Assembly (NCBI GenBank): GCA_016712715.1
Contig: JADJQM010000003.1
Coordinates: 1,050,022 to 1,114,021, forward strand
Direction of reading: 5' to 3'
Length of the DNA stretch: 64,000 nt
From: Rhodospirillaceae bacterium
Lineage (GTDB): Bacteria > Pseudomonadota > Alphaproteobacteria > Dongiales > Dongiaceae
Shown here: positions 42,238 through 51,456 of the stretch, in pieces
Layout: each line of letters starts with the position of its first letter
Position numbering within the stretch: position 1 is the first letter of the stretch
The notes under the pieces: model-generated
What the model saw: the letters and a program-made list of their open reading frames with translations, nothing else
What the model was told of the DNA's origin: nothing
Database searches by the model: none
Program-made: the position numbers and the translations under genes

Positions 42238-44562
42238 ATGAACGCACCTAGGGTCATTGTGGTCGAGGATGAGCGGATCGTGGCACTCAACCTGTGCCGG
42301 ACACTCACCCGTCTTGGCTACGACGCGACGACGATCGTCTCCACGGGTGCCGATGCCTTGCGCTGCATTGTTGAGCAGAAGCCCGACCTGGTCCTCATGG
42401 ACATTCACATCGACGGTGACATAGACGGTATCGAGACAGCAGCCCTCATACCACCCGGCCTGATGCTGCCGGTCATCTATCTCACGGCCTATTCGGAGGA
42501 TGCGACGCTCGCCCGCGCCCGGACGACCAAACCATATGGCTTCCTGGTGAAGCCTTTCTCCGAGCGCGAACTGCACGCCACCATCACCATGGCCCTCCAC
42601 CGCCGCCGCAGCGATTTCGCGGTGCATGAGAGCGAGGAGCGCCTGCGCCTGGCGCTGGCGGCAGCGGAACTGGGCTCCTGGGAAATCGATGCCGAAACCG
42701 GTCAGATCATCTGCAAGGATCATGTCGGGTGGCTATCTGACGCGGCACCCCGACTGGTCGCCGAAAGCTTCCGCGACTTTCTGCCGAGTGTGCACGCAGC
42801 GGATCGTGCCAAGGTCGAAGCAGCCTTTGAGCAAGTGTCCGTCACTGAAGAGTTGTGCGAGGTGGAGTTCCGCAAGCCAGATGGCGAAGGTAACGAGCGT
42901 TGGCTGCGCGTCATCGGCAGGACCTTCACCAGCGACATGGAGCGCCGGCGGCGGTTGCTGGGCGTGGTGCGCGATATTACGACGCTGAAGCAGAGGGAAC
43001 AGGAGCAGTATGCCTCCGAGCAGAATTATCGCGACCTCATCTCCAGCATCGACGGTATCGTCTGGGAAGCCGACCTCAGCCGCAATCTGATCACCTATGT
43101 CAGCGACAGCGCCCACCGCTTGCTAGGCTATACGCCGGAACAGTGGATGATCGAGCACCTGTTCTGGGAGCGACACCTTCATCCGGAAGATGCCGCCCAG
43201 GCGATCGCACAGCATTGCGTCGCCAGCGCGGCCGGCCAATCCTATGAATCGACCTACCGCATGATCGATGCGAAGGGCGACATCATCTGGATCCACGAAG
43301 TGGTATCCAGCATAGCCCGGGAAGGCCATGCCCCGCTCCTGCGCGGGGTGATGGTCGACATCAGCAGCCTCAAGAAGGCGGAGACAGAAATTGCCACGGC
43401 ATCTCGACGCTTGATCGAGAGTGAAAAGCGCCTGGCGGCCATCCTTGACACGGCGGCGATCGGTATCGTCACCGTAAGCGAGGATCTGCGCATCATCTCC
43501 TTCAATCGTGAGGCGGAACGGATCTTCGGCTATAAGGCCGAAGCGATGATCGGGGAGACTCTCGACCAGCTCATCCCAGCACCTCTGGCCGCCACCCATA
43601 GCGCCCACATGCAGTCCTTCCTGACGGGCGATAATGTCAATCGAGAGATGGGCAACTGGCGGACCGTGAGCGGCCGCGCCGCAGACGGCCGGGTCATGCC
43701 GCTCTCCACGATTCTCTCGCGTGTTTCGGTCTCCGGTCGATCGACCATGACCGCCATCATGCGCGACATGACGGAAACGCAGAAGGCGGAACAGGAACTG
43801 CTGCGCCTGTTGAATGACCGCGAGCGCGCCGTTGCGGAGGCCGAGGAGGCCAACCGGGCCAAATCGAGCTTTCTGGCAATCATGAGCCATGAATTGCGCA
43901 CGCCGCTCAACGCCATCATCGGCTTCTCCGAGCTCATGAAACACGAACTCATCGGCCCGATCGGCAATCCGACCTACGCTCAGTACATCAAGGATATCCA
44001 CCAGAGCGGCACCTTGCTGCTTACCCATGTCAATGGCATCCTCGACCTGTCGCGCATCGAATCTGGCAAGCGCGATCTCAGGATTGACCACCTGCCGTTG
44101 GCCGACGCCTGGCTGCCCATTGCCAACACACTTGGCGTCAATGCAGCAAAGAAAGGCGTCACCCTGCAGTTCAACGAGCCGCCAGCGCCGATCTTCTTCG
44201 CCGCGGACCTGCGCGCCGTGTCACAGATTCTGACCAACCTTGTCTCCAACAGCATCAAGTTTTCCAGGGCCGGCGGAACGATCGAGATCGGCAGTATGGT
44301 GAGGCCGGGCGGAGCCGCCTTCTATGTCCGCGATTTCGGCCGCGGTATCCCCGCCGGGCGGCTGACCGATGTCCTGAAACCCTTTGTTCAGGTTTCTGAT
44401 CCGTTTGTCCGCGATGAGGGCGGTGTCGGTCTCGGCCTTGCCATCTGCAAATCCCTCATCGAAGCGATGTCAGGTACAATCGACATCGAAAGCGAGCTCG
44501 GCAAAGGTACCACCGTCTACGTCATGCTGCCGGACTGGTCGGCAAGCTCCGTTGCCAAGTGA
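42238..44562 (+). CDS. Receiver-PAS-histidine kinase hybrid
   Basis: A 774-residue soluble protein. Residues 1-120 form a receiver domain: DE pair in VVEDERIVAL, phospho-accepting Asp in LVLMDIHIDG and the Lys in FLVKPFSER. About three PAS/PAC units follow (roughly 125-530). The kinase part has the phospho-accepting His in FLAIMSHELRTPLNAIIGFSE and an HATPase domain with NLVSNSIKFS and GVGLGLAICKSLIEA. The receiver at the front is the inverse of the usual hybrid order; it could take phosphate from the kinase encoded just upstream and so control its own kinase module. Confidence 0.9.
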   Translation: MNAPRVIVVEDERIVALNLCRTLTRLGYDATTIVSTGADALRCIVEQKPDLVLMDIHIDGDIDGIETAALIPPGLMLPVIYLTAYSEDATLARARTTKPYGFLVKPFSERELHATITMALHRRRSDFAVHESEERLRLALAAAELGSWEIDAETGQIICKDHVGWLSDAAPRLVAESFRDFLPSVHAADRAKVEAAFEQVSVTEELCEVEFRKPDGEGNERWLRVIGRTFTSDMERRRRLLGVVRDITTLKQREQEQYASEQNYRDLISSIDGIVWEADLSRNLITYVSDSAHRLLGYTPEQWMIEHLFWERHLHPEDAAQAIAQHCVASAAGQSYESTYRMIDAKGDIIWIHEVVSSIAREGHAPLLRGVMVDISSLKKAETEIATASRRLIESEKRLAAILDTAAIGIVTVSEDLRIISFNREAERIFGYKAEAMIGETLDQLIPAPLAATHSAHMQSFLTGDNVNREMGNWRTVSGRAADGRVMPLSTILSRVSVSGRSTMTAIMRDMTETQKAEQELLRLLNDRERAVAEAEEANRAKSSFLAIMSHELRTPLNAIIGFSELMKHELIGPIGNPTYAQYIKDIHQSGTLLLTHVNGILDLSRIESGKRDLRIDHLPLADAWLPIANTLGVNAAKKGVTLQFNEPPAPIFFAADLRAVSQILTNLVSNSIKFSRAGGTIEIGSMVRPGGAAFYVRDFGRGIPAGRLTDVLKPFVQVSDPFVRDEGGVGLGLAICKSLIEAMSGTIDIESELGKGTTVYVMLPDWSASSVAK

Positions 44563-44586
44563 CGCTGCAAAACGGATGAAGGAGCG

Positions 44587-45903
44587 TCAATGTTCCGACT
44601 TTGCCCGCCGCAGCTCATAGGCGAGGCGAATCTTGGCGCCCAGCGTGAAGATGGGACCACTCGGCACCCAAGCAGGCTTCTCCTGCGCCAGCGCCGTCTC
44701 GATCAAGGATGAGGTGGCGCCGCTGGCATATTCCGCCATCAGTTTTCCGAGCAGGGTCCCGCGCGCGAGCCCGGCGCCATTGTAGCAGCCCGCCGTGAAC
44801 AATCCCGTCCCCATTTCCTCGAACACGAAGCGACCATTTCGGCTGGCGCACATATGGCCTGACCAGGTGTGCTCGATGGCATCGGCGCCCAGGAACGGAA
44901 AGCGGTGCCTGAGGCCCATTTCATGCCAGGCACGGCGCTTGCCCAGCATGGCCGCACCAATGCCCGCCGGCTCATATTCCGCCGTGTCGCGCATCAGGAT
45001 GCGCCGGTCCGCCGTAAGACGCACGGTGGCGCCGCCTTCGATCGGACAGAGCGTCCCCCAAGGCAATGCGCGACCGATCTGCGCCTCTTCATCTTCGCTG
45101 AGAGGGCGCGTCAGACTGGCTGTCAGCGAAATCGGAAACACTTGATTCCGTTTCAACCCCAGGCGCGGCATGAAGGCATTGAGGCCGACAATCACGCGCG
45201 CCGCATCGATCGTACCATCGCGCAATGTGACCAAGGCACCACCGCCCGGCCGCGACGACATCTTCAATGCATCGGTATTCTCGTAGACCTCGACCTGATT
45301 GGGCAGATGGTCAATCAGGCCCTTGGCGAAACGCGCCGGCTGCAACAAGGCGTTTCCCGAGCCGATCCACAGGCCATGGCGATAGAAGGATATCCCCAAC
45401 CGAGCCTTCAGTTCATCAGCGTCCAGAACCCGCGCTTCACCGCCCAGACTCTTGATAGCCTCTGCGATGGCCGCGCGCCGGGCGAACTTGCTCTCCTCGC
45501 GTACGGCGAAGTGGTAGCCGCCGGAATCGTAGTCACAATCGATCTTGAGCGACTCCACCAGCCGCTTCACTTCAGCCCCGGCGGCGCGGTGTATGTCCCA
45601 TTGCGCCTGATAGGCCGCGCGGCCGCCGACCGAGGTGAGGGTGCGTGGATCGGGCATCTCCATGGAGACGCTGAAGCCCGAATTGCGGCCGCTCGCCCCC
45701 TGCCCCAATTTCCGGCGGTCGATCAGCATGATCCGCGCCTCGGGGCGTAGTTCCGCGAGACGCCGCGCAGCGGCCAGACCCGTGAATCCACCACCGATCA
45801 CCAGCCAATCGGTCTTGTGATTGCCGCTGAGTGTTGGAAATGCCCGGTAGGGGCCGGCCTGTGCCACCCAACCGCTGCGATCGATCACCTGCGCCATGGT
45901 CAT
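44587..45903 (-). CDS. FAD-dependent amine oxidoreductase (DAO family, PuuB-like)
   Basis: A 438-residue D-amino-acid-oxidase-family flavoprotein. The FAD motif is WLVIGGGFTGLAAARRLAELRP, followed by GQGASGRNSGFSVS, a pattern shared with gamma-glutamylputrescine oxidase PuuB and related amine oxidases. The C-terminal part has the FAD-contacting GCYNGAGLARG. The substrate is probably an N-alkyl amino acid or polyamine derivative; given the putrescine-forming genes 13 kb away, a PuuB-like role is possible but unproven. It starts inside the YbaK gene stop (ATGA overlap). Confidence 0.85.
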   Translation of the reverse strand: MTMAQVIDRSGWVAQAGPYRAFPTLSGNHKTDWLVIGGGFTGLAAARRLAELRPEARIMLIDRRKLGQGASGRNSGFSVSMEMPDPRTLTSVGGRAAYQAQWDIHRAAGAEVKRLVESLKIDCDYDSGGYHFAVREESKFARRAAIAEAIKSLGGEARVLDADELKARLGISFYRHGLWIGSGNALLQPARFAKGLIDHLPNQVEVYENTDALKMSSRPGGGALVTLRDGTIDAARVIVGLNAFMPRLGLKRNQVFPISLTASLTRPLSEDEEAQIGRALPWGTLCPIEGGATVRLTADRRILMRDTAEYEPAGIGAAMLGKRRAWHEMGLRHRFPFLGADAIEHTWSGHMCASRNGRFVFEEMGTGLFTAGCYNGAGLARGTLLGKLMAEYASGATSSLIETALAQEKPAWVPSGPIFTLGAKIRLAYELRRAKSEH

Positions 45904-46376
45904 GCTTTCAGATCAGCCATCTTGCCGCCTGTCACCGCCATCAACTGGGCAGGGGTAAGGCGAAAGACGGCGTTGGGCGCGCCGGCGGCGGCCCAGATTT
46001 CAGGATACGCAGCAAGGTCGGCATCGATGAAGGTGACGACCTTGCCGCTGTGGCCGACAGGCGCCACGCCGCCAATGGCAAAGCCGGTCTCCTGGCGGAC
46101 GAAATCGGCGTCGGCCTTGGAAATCCCCTCGCCGAGCAGGGCGCCGAGCTTCTTTTCATCGACCCGGTTGACGCCCGACGCAATCACCAGCACGGCTCGG
46201 CCGGATTCCTTGGCACGAAACACCAGTGATTTGGCAATCTGCGCTTGCCGGCAGCCGATGGCGGCGGCCGCATCGGCTGCGGTGCGGGTCGAGGCGTCGA
46301 ATTCCCGGATCTCGGTCGCAAGGTTCGCCGCGCTCAGCGCCACTCGCACGCGCGCAACGCTGCCAAGCTCGCTCAA
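45900..46376 (-). CDS. YbaK/EbsC-type aminoacyl-tRNA deacylase
   Basis: A 158-residue protein of the YbaK/ProX superfamily, which hydrolyses wrongly charged tRNA such as Cys- or Ala-tRNA(Pro). The conserved Lys is in QIAKSLVFRAK, and the blocks GVNRVDEKKL and TGFAIGGVAPVGH (GGVAP-x-G) are present. It overlaps proC upstream and the oxidase gene downstream by four bases each (ATGA), so the three genes form one operon. Confidence 0.92.
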   Translation of the reverse strand: MSELGSVARVRVALSAANLATEIREFDASTRTAADAAAAIGCRQAQIAKSLVFRAKESGRAVLVIASGVNRVDEKKLGALLGEGISKADADFVRQETGFAIGGVAPVGHSGKVVTFIDADLAAYPEIWAAAGAPNAVFRLTPAQLMAVTGGKMADLKA

Positions 46377-47200
46377 TTGGCAAGCTCGCGCGAGCGTCTG
46401 GTGGCAGCGGCGATGGCGCGGTTCATCAGCGGCTGGATGCCATCCTCGGCCATCAACACGTTGATCGCCTCCAGCGTGGTGCCCTTGGGGCTCATCACCG
46501 CCTGCCGCAAGGCGGTAGCGGATTCACGCGATTGATAGGCAAGCTCGCCCGAGCCGCACACGGTCGAGCGCGCCAGCTGCATCGCAAGATCCGCCGGCAA
46601 GCCGCTGACGCGGCCAGCTTCCGCCAGCGCCTCGATGAGCAGGAAGACATAGGCCGGGCCACCGCCGGAAACCGCGGTCACCTGGTTGAGAAGCTGCTCG
46701 TCATCGACCCAGGCCACCTCGCCCACGGCGGCCAGCAATTGCCCGCAGAGATCGAGGATATCGGCTGGAACCTTCGGGTCGCGGCAGATCACCGTCATGC
46801 CGCGGCTGACCGCCGCCGGGGTGTTGGGCATCGAGCGGACGATGAGCGCGTCATCGCCCAGCATCTTCTTGAAATAGGCGACCGTCTTGCCGGCTGCGAT
46901 GGAAAGGAAGGTCGTCTTGGGGCCGGCCATCTTTTTGTAATGGCCGAGCGCCTCGTCCATGAATTGGGGCTTCACGGCGAGGAGGATGATGGCGGGCTTG
47001 AGATCCCCCGGCAATTGGTCGGGACTGGTCAGGATATGCACCCCGGCCGCCTGCACGTCGTCGAGATCTTTGGGTGCCAGATCAACGACATAGACGTGGG
47101 CAGGATCGACCCCCTGGCGCAGCCAGCCGCGTAGCAGGGCGCCGCCCATCTTGCCGCAGCCGACCAGCAGCAAGGCACCCGGTAATGTCAACTTGGCCAT
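46373..47200 (-). CDS. proC: Pyrroline-5-carboxylate reductase
   Basis: ProC makes the last step of proline synthesis, reducing pyrroline-5-carboxylate with NAD(P)H. The 275-residue protein has the N-terminal dinucleotide motif LLVGCGKMGGALLRGWL, the VKPQFMDE segment, and the signature AVSGGGPAYVFLLIEALAEAG with the downstream VCGSGELAYQS region. It is first of a three-gene operon with the YbaK-type deacylase and the oxidase. Confidence 0.95.
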   Translation of the reverse strand: MAKLTLPGALLLVGCGKMGGALLRGWLRQGVDPAHVYVVDLAPKDLDDVQAAGVHILTSPDQLPGDLKPAIILLAVKPQFMDEALGHYKKMAGPKTTFLSIAAGKTVAYFKKMLGDDALIVRSMPNTPAAVSRGMTVICRDPKVPADILDLCGQLLAAVGEVAWVDDEQLLNQVTAVSGGGPAYVFLLIEALAEAGRVSGLPADLAMQLARSTVCGSGELAYQSRESATALRQAVMSPKGTTLEAINVLMAEDGIQPLMNRAIAAATRRSRELAN

Positions 47201-47238
47201 GCGAACCGCCCCTTACCTGTTTGGGCGGTCGCTGATGA

Positions 47239-47742
47239 TCAGGCCGTGCCCACCGTGTCGAGCAATGCCGCCTCAACCGCCTCATGCGGCTTCTTACCGC
47301 CCCACAGCAGGAATTGGAAGGCGGGGTAGAAGCGTTCGCATTCGTGAATCGCGGCTTCCATCAGGTCTTCGAGCTGTTCCGAGGTAACGCCCGCCGTGCC
47401 GCGCAGCAGAATCGTGTGGCGGAACATCGGCGCGCCTTCATCGGAGCAGAGATCGAAATGGCCGAGCCAGAGCCGCTCGTTGATATGAGCCAATAATTCG
47501 GCGACTCCGGCGCGTTTGGCGACCGGCACCTTGGTGTCGAAGAGGCAGGAGAAATAGAGGGCGCCGAGATCCTCCTGCCAGACGAAGAACATGCGGTATT
47601 CGCACCACTGGCCGGTGAATTCGACGATCATCTCCTCGTCGGTCGAACGGTCGTAGCGCCATTCGTTGGCGTTGACCAATTCTTCCATCATATCAAGGGG
47701 GTTAGCGGTCGGGGCCAGGGTCGATTCGTGGTTCAGCTGCAT
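47239..47742 (-). CDS. YbjN-domain protein
   Basis: A 167-residue protein with a YbjN domain, a fold related to type III secretion chaperones. Key blocks are WCEYRMFFVWQEDLGALYFSCLFDTKVP, INERLWLGHFDLCSDEGAPMFRHTILLRG (central strands) and ECERFYPAFQFLLWGGKKPHEAVE at the end, all typical of alphaproteobacterial members. YbjN affects stress tolerance in enteric bacteria, but no precise activity is known. It lies 38 bases upstream of proC and may lead that operon. Confidence 0.9.
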   Translation of the reverse strand: MQLNHESTLAPTANPLDMMEELVNANEWRYDRSTDEEMIVEFTGQWCEYRMFFVWQEDLGALYFSCLFDTKVPVAKRAGVAELLAHINERLWLGHFDLCSDEGAPMFRHTILLRGTAGVTSEQLEDLMEAAIHECERFYPAFQFLLWGGKKPHEAVEAALLDTVGTA

Positions 47743-47923
47743 CGAAAGCGCCCTCCAATGCGAGTGAGGAGCCGCCCCGGCTGGGGCGCGCGACCCCTAA
47801 GGATTGATAGGAAAGGTTATTTTCCCACCAGATTTAGAGTCGCAAATTTGCCGGTGCAGTGCAAGAGGCATTTACGAAGTTTAATGCCACTGTCTCATAC
47901 CGCGAATTCCCGTCGCGTTTCCG

Positions 47924-47965
47924 GGGGATATTGGCGAGTTTTCAGGGGATATTGGCGAGTTTCCG
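47924..47965. repeat. 21-base tandem duplication at the ubiK 3' end
   Basis: Two adjacent 21-base units (47924-47944 and 47945-47965) share the 18-base core GGGGATATTGGCGAGTTT. The second unit encodes the last residues (KLANIP) of the minus-strand ubiK, and the first contains its stop codon followed by the same six codons untranslated. This looks like a recent slippage duplication. Confidence 0.8.
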
Positions 47966-48196
47966 CTCAATCTCCTGGAGCCGCCGTTCGAGCTTGATCT
48001 GCTCGGCGCGGGCTTCCTGGGCGACCGACTTCATGGTCTCGAACTCCTCGCGGCTGACCAGGTTCATGCGGCCGAGCAAGCGCTCGAGCTGCTGCTGCAC
48101 CTTGGCCTCGATTTCGGCGCGAAGACCCGTGAGCGAGCCCAGGGCACCCGTCGCCACCTTGGCCATGTCGTCGAGAATGCGGTTGTCGCTCTGCAT
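47942..48196 (-). CDS. ubiK: Ubiquinone biosynthesis accessory factor (UbiK/YqiC family)
   Basis: An 84-residue membrane-fusogenic-type coiled-coil protein that in enterics assists the Ubi complex under aerobic conditions. The pattern is typical: ILDDMAKVATGALGSLTGLRAEIEAKVQQQLERLLGRMNLVSREEF (start of conserved half), then a Glu/Arg-rich coiled coil ending LANIP. The ATG at 48196 (MQSDNRILDD) is used rather than an upstream in-frame start. It is divergent from lgt with 79 bases between starts. The stop codon sits in a tandem duplication. Confidence 0.87.
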   Translation of the reverse strand: MQSDNRILDDMAKVATGALGSLTGLRAEIEAKVQQQLERLLGRMNLVSREEFETMKSVAQEARAEQIKLERRLQEIERKLANIP

Positions 48197-48275
48197 GATG
48201 ATCGTCCCTAAGCTTGTGGGGTTGCCTTGCGGCCTTATATAACCGAGCCGCACGCCGCTGACGAGAGTTCCCAGT

Positions 48276-49082
48276 ATGACCCCGGATACCCCTTATTTCA
48301 TCTTCCCAGAATTCGATCCGGTGGCACTGGACCTCGGCATTTTCGTCATCCGCTGGTATGCGCTGGCCTATATCGCCGGCATCCTGCTCGGCTGGCGCTA
48401 CATGGTCTATCTGGCCAAGAAGCCGCCGGCCCTGGTGAAGCCCAGCCATTGCGAGGACATGATCACCTGGGCGACGCTCGGCACCATCATCGGCGGCAGG
48501 CTCGGCCATGTGCTGCTGTGGGATCCCGGCTACTATCTCAGCAATCCGCTGGAGATCCTGATGGTTTGGAAGGGCGGCATGGCCTTCCATGGCGGCCTCA
48601 TCGGCGTCATCGCGGCGATGGTCATCTATGCGCGCCGCGCCGGCATCCCGTTCTTTGCCCTGGCGGACCTTGCCGCCGCCGCGACGCCGATCGGCCTCGG
48701 CCTCGGCCGCCTTGCCAATTTCATCAACGGCGAGCTGGTCGGACGCCCGACCGATGTGCCCTGGGCGGTGATTTTCCGCGCGCCCTTCGATCAGCCGCGC
48801 CATCCAAGCCAGATCTATGAAGCGCTCACCGAAGGCGTGCTGCTTTTCGTGATCCTCGCCATCCTCGCGCACCAGCAGAAGATTCGCGAAAGGCTCGGCA
48901 CGATGAGCGGCGTGTTCATGATCGGCTATGCGGCTGCGCGCATGTTCTCGGAAATGTTCCGCGAGCCGGAGACGTTCAAGGGCACGCTGGTCGAGACCAC
49001 CTGGGGGCAATGGCTGAGTGTGCCGATGCTGGTCTATGGCCTCTATCTGGTCTGGCGCGGCCGCAAACCCGCGCACGCCTGA
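48276..49082 (+). CDS. lgt: Prolipoprotein diacylglyceryl transferase
   Basis: Lgt attaches diacylglycerol from phosphatidylglycerol to the lipobox cysteine of prolipoproteins. The 268-residue membrane protein has about seven helices. The family motifs are IRWYALAYIAGILLGW, the HGGLIG motif in MAFHGGLIG with the essential His, GRLANFINGELVGRP with the essential Arg and Asn, and HPSQIYEAL. A lipoprotein client, the ABC binding protein at 17657, is in this window. It is followed by the methyltransferase gene after 5 bases. Confidence 0.96.
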   Translation: MTPDTPYFIFPEFDPVALDLGIFVIRWYALAYIAGILLGWRYMVYLAKKPPALVKPSHCEDMITWATLGTIIGGRLGHVLLWDPGYYLSNPLEILMVWKGGMAFHGGLIGVIAAMVIYARRAGIPFFALADLAAAATPIGLGLGRLANFINGELVGRPTDVPWAVIFRAPFDQPRHPSQIYEALTEGVLLFVILAILAHQQKIRERLGTMSGVFMIGYAAARMFSEMFREPETFKGTLVETTWGQWLSVPMLVYGLYLVWRGRKPAHA

Positions 49083-49087
49083 CAAAC

Positions 49088-50170
49088 ATGCATCCCGTCG
49101 AGCGCAGCATCCGTGACCGCATCGCGCGCGAGGGGCCGCTCACCTTGGCAGCGGTGATGGAACAGGCGCTGGCCGGGCGCCACGGCTATTACCGCGACAA
49201 CGATCCGCTAGGCCCGGAAGGTGACTTCATCACGGCGCCCGAAGTCAGCCAGATGTTCGGCGAGCTTATCGGCCTGTGGTGCGTCGATACCTGGCAGCGC
49301 CTCGGCAGCCCCCAGCATTTTCACCTAGTCGAGATCGGGCCCGGCCGCGGCACGCTGATGGCCGATGCCCTGCGCGCGGCCCGCGTGGCGCCGGATTTCC
49401 TCGCCGCGAAACGTGTCAACCTCATCGAGATCAACGACACGCTGAAGCACAAGCAAGGCGAAAAGCTGCGCGAGCACGCGCCCATCTGGCATGCCTCCTT
49501 CAGCGATGTACCGAGTGGACCGATGATCCTCATCGCCAACGAATTGTTTGACGCGCTGCCGGTCCATCAGCTGGAGATGACGGCACAAGGCTGGCGCGAG
49601 CGCGTCATCGGCCTGCAGGGCGATGCGTTGCAATTCGGCCTCGCAGCACCTTCGCCGGCGCTGGGCCTGCTGCAGCCCGCTCATGCGCGGGCCGAACCGG
49701 GGGCGATCGCCGAAGTGTCGCCGGCCTCCATCGCGCTTATCGACATGATCGCGCGGCGGCTGGTGCAGGAGCGCGGTGCCGCCCTCATCATCGATTACGG
49801 GCCGGGGAGCAGTGGCCTCGGTGACTCGTTCCAGGCCTTGAAGAGCCATCGCTATCATGCGCCGCTTGAAGAACTGGGCACCGCCGACCTCACCGCCCAT
49901 GTCGATTTCGGCGCCCTCATTGCGGCGGCACGGCAGGCGGGGGCACTTGTGTTCGGCCCCACGACCCAGGGCGATTTCCTGCGGGCCCTCGGCATCGAAT
50001 TGCGCGCCGACATGCTGGCCAAAAGATCGGACCTTGCCACGACCGAGGTCTTGCGGCGGCAGGTGCACCGCTTGATTGCGCCCGAACAAATGGGCAGGCT
50101 GTTCAAGGCGATCGGCATCGCCGGTCCGGATCTTGAGATCGATGCGCTGGGAGGGTTGGCGGGATTATGA
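49088..50170 (+). CDS. SAM-dependent methyltransferase (MidA/NDUFAF7 family)
   Basis: A 360-residue member of the COG1565 family, whose mitochondrial relative NDUFAF7 methylates an Arg of complex I. The start region HGYYRDNDPLGPEGDFITAPEVSQMFGELIG is highly typical, and the SAM motif is LVEIGPGRGTLMADALRA, followed by IANELFDALPVHQ. The ATG at 49088 is used. It overlaps pgeF by four bases (ATGA) and follows lgt, forming an lgt-midA-pgeF operon conserved in alphaproteobacteria. Confidence 0.93.
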   Translation: MHPVERSIRDRIAREGPLTLAAVMEQALAGRHGYYRDNDPLGPEGDFITAPEVSQMFGELIGLWCVDTWQRLGSPQHFHLVEIGPGRGTLMADALRAARVAPDFLAAKRVNLIEINDTLKHKQGEKLREHAPIWHASFSDVPSGPMILIANELFDALPVHQLEMTAQGWRERVIGLQGDALQFGLAAPSPALGLLQPAHARAEPGAIAEVSPASIALIDMIARRLVQERGAALIIDYGPGSSGLGDSFQALKSHRYHAPLEELGTADLTAHVDFGALIAAARQAGALVFGPTTQGDFLRALGIELRADMLAKRSDLATTEVLRRQVHRLIAPEQMGRLFKAIGIAGPDLEIDALGGLAGL

Positions 50171-50934
50171 TCGTGACCGTGGAGGCGCTGGGGCGCCTCA
50201 AGAACATCCGCCATGGGTTCCTCACGCGGCGCGGCGGGGTGAGCGACGGCATCTATGATTCGCTGAATTGCGGATTGGGCACGACAGACGCGCGTGAACA
50301 TGTGCTGGAGAACCGCGCCCGCGCAATGAAGGCCGCGGGCCTCATCGACGGCCCGCTCAGCACCGCCTATCAGGTGCATTCAGCGAAGGTGCTGGTGGTG
50401 GACCAGCCGCTCGATCAATCGAACCGCCCGGAAGTGGACGGGCTGGTCACCAAGACGCGCGGCATCAATCTCGGCGTGCTCACCGCCGATTGCGGGCCGG
50501 TGCTGTTCGCCGACCCGCACGCCGGCGTCGTGGGAGCGGCCCATGCCGGCTGGAAAGGTGCGCTGACCGGCGTGCTGCAGGAGACCGTGCGCGTGATGGA
50601 AACGCTGGGTGCGCGGCGGGAGAACATCGTCGCGGTGGTCGGTCCCTGCATCGGGCAGGAATCTTATGAAGTCGGCACGGAGTTCCCCACACCCTTCATT
50701 GCGCAGGATCCGGACAATGCGCGCTTCTTTGGGGCAGCAGATGCCTGCCGCAAGTTTCACTTCGATCTCGCCGGATACTGTGCGCATCAACTGACGCAGC
50801 TGGGCTTGGCCGACGTGCAGGTCAGCGGCCACGACACCTGCGCGCTGGAGGATGATTTCTTCAGCTATCGCCGCAAGACCAAGCGGGGCGAGCCGGATTA
50901 CGGTCGTCAGGTCTCGGTGATCGGACTCGTCTAA
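50167..50934 (+). CDS. pgeF: Peptidoglycan editing factor / multicopper polyphenol oxidase family (YfiH)
   Basis: A 255-residue YfiH/LACC1-family protein. Members have been reported as polyphenol oxidases, as purine nucleoside phosphorylase/adenosine deaminase enzymes, and as PgeF, which removes misbuilt L-Ser-containing peptidoglycan precursors. Metal-site residues are visible in QVHSAKV, LTADCGPVLFAD (Cys) and AAHAGWKGAL (His). The C-terminal DTCALEDDFFSYRR block is present. It is translationally coupled to the methyltransferase gene. Confidence 0.93.
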   Translation: MIVTVEALGRLKNIRHGFLTRRGGVSDGIYDSLNCGLGTTDAREHVLENRARAMKAAGLIDGPLSTAYQVHSAKVLVVDQPLDQSNRPEVDGLVTKTRGINLGVLTADCGPVLFADPHAGVVGAAHAGWKGALTGVLQETVRVMETLGARRENIVAVVGPCIGQESYEVGTEFPTPFIAQDPDNARFFGAADACRKFHFDLAGYCAHQLTQLGLADVQVSGHDTCALEDDFFSYRRKTKRGEPDYGRQVSVIGLV

Positions 50935-50952
50935 CCCAAGGGGAGATGTTGC

Positions 50953-51315
50953 ATGTCGGGCGCGCATGAAGAGTTCAAGCCGGGTCGGCGGATCATCCAC
51001 ACGAAAACCAAGCCGTTCGCGCCCTATGACATGGAGGGACCGGTGCAGCACGACATGTCGGTGATCGAGCTCTCCTATGACCGCGCCGCCAAGCAAGGCG
51101 CCTATCTCATCCGCATGGAACCCGGCGCCGAGACGATTGCCCATGAGCATCCGTTCCGCGAGGAGTTCATCATCCTGGAAGGCGAACTCATCGAGAGCGA
51201 CGGCACCGTGCTGCGGGTCGGCGATTTCGTGATGTACGACGCGGGAACGGTCCATAACAGCCGGACGGAGAAGGGTTGCCTGCTGCTGGGGATTGATTGG
51301 ACGCGGCGGGGGTGA
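50953..51315 (+). CDS. Single-domain cupin protein
   Basis: A 120-residue cupin. The metal-binding motif 1 is PGAETIAHEHPFREEFIILEG (first His pair and Glu), and motif 2 is GDFVMYDAGTVHNSRT, with the third His. It should bind a divalent metal; the reaction is unknown. AGGGGAGAT lies before the ATG and the gene follows pgeF by 18 bases, so it probably ends the lgt operon. Confidence 0.85.
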   Translation: MSGAHEEFKPGRRIIHTKTKPFAPYDMEGPVQHDMSVIELSYDRAAKQGAYLIRMEPGAETIAHEHPFREEFIILEGELIESDGTVLRVGDFVMYDAGTVHNSRTEKGCLLLGIDWTRRG

Positions 51316-51341
51316 GCGTTCAGGCGACGGGTTTAATTCTT

Positions 51342-51456
51342 CGTCATCCTCCGCCCATTGTTGAAAGCGTCGGGGCGGAGGACCCACGAGTTTGCGTGTG
51401 AGTGCGCGATTGGTGGAAAGAAACTCGTGGGTGGTCCGCCTTCGCGGACCATGACG
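51342..51456. repeat. Palindromic intergenic repeat, copy 1
   Basis: About 115 bases bounded by CGTCATCCTCCGC and GCGGACCATGACG, which are near-inverted. Inside is a second inverted pair, GGACCCACGAGTTT and AAACTCGTGGGT, closed by a loop of about 27 bases. Copy 2 at 52443-52568 shares both arm pairs but not the loop. It lies between the cupin gene and the exporter gene and codes for nothing. Confidence 0.8.
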
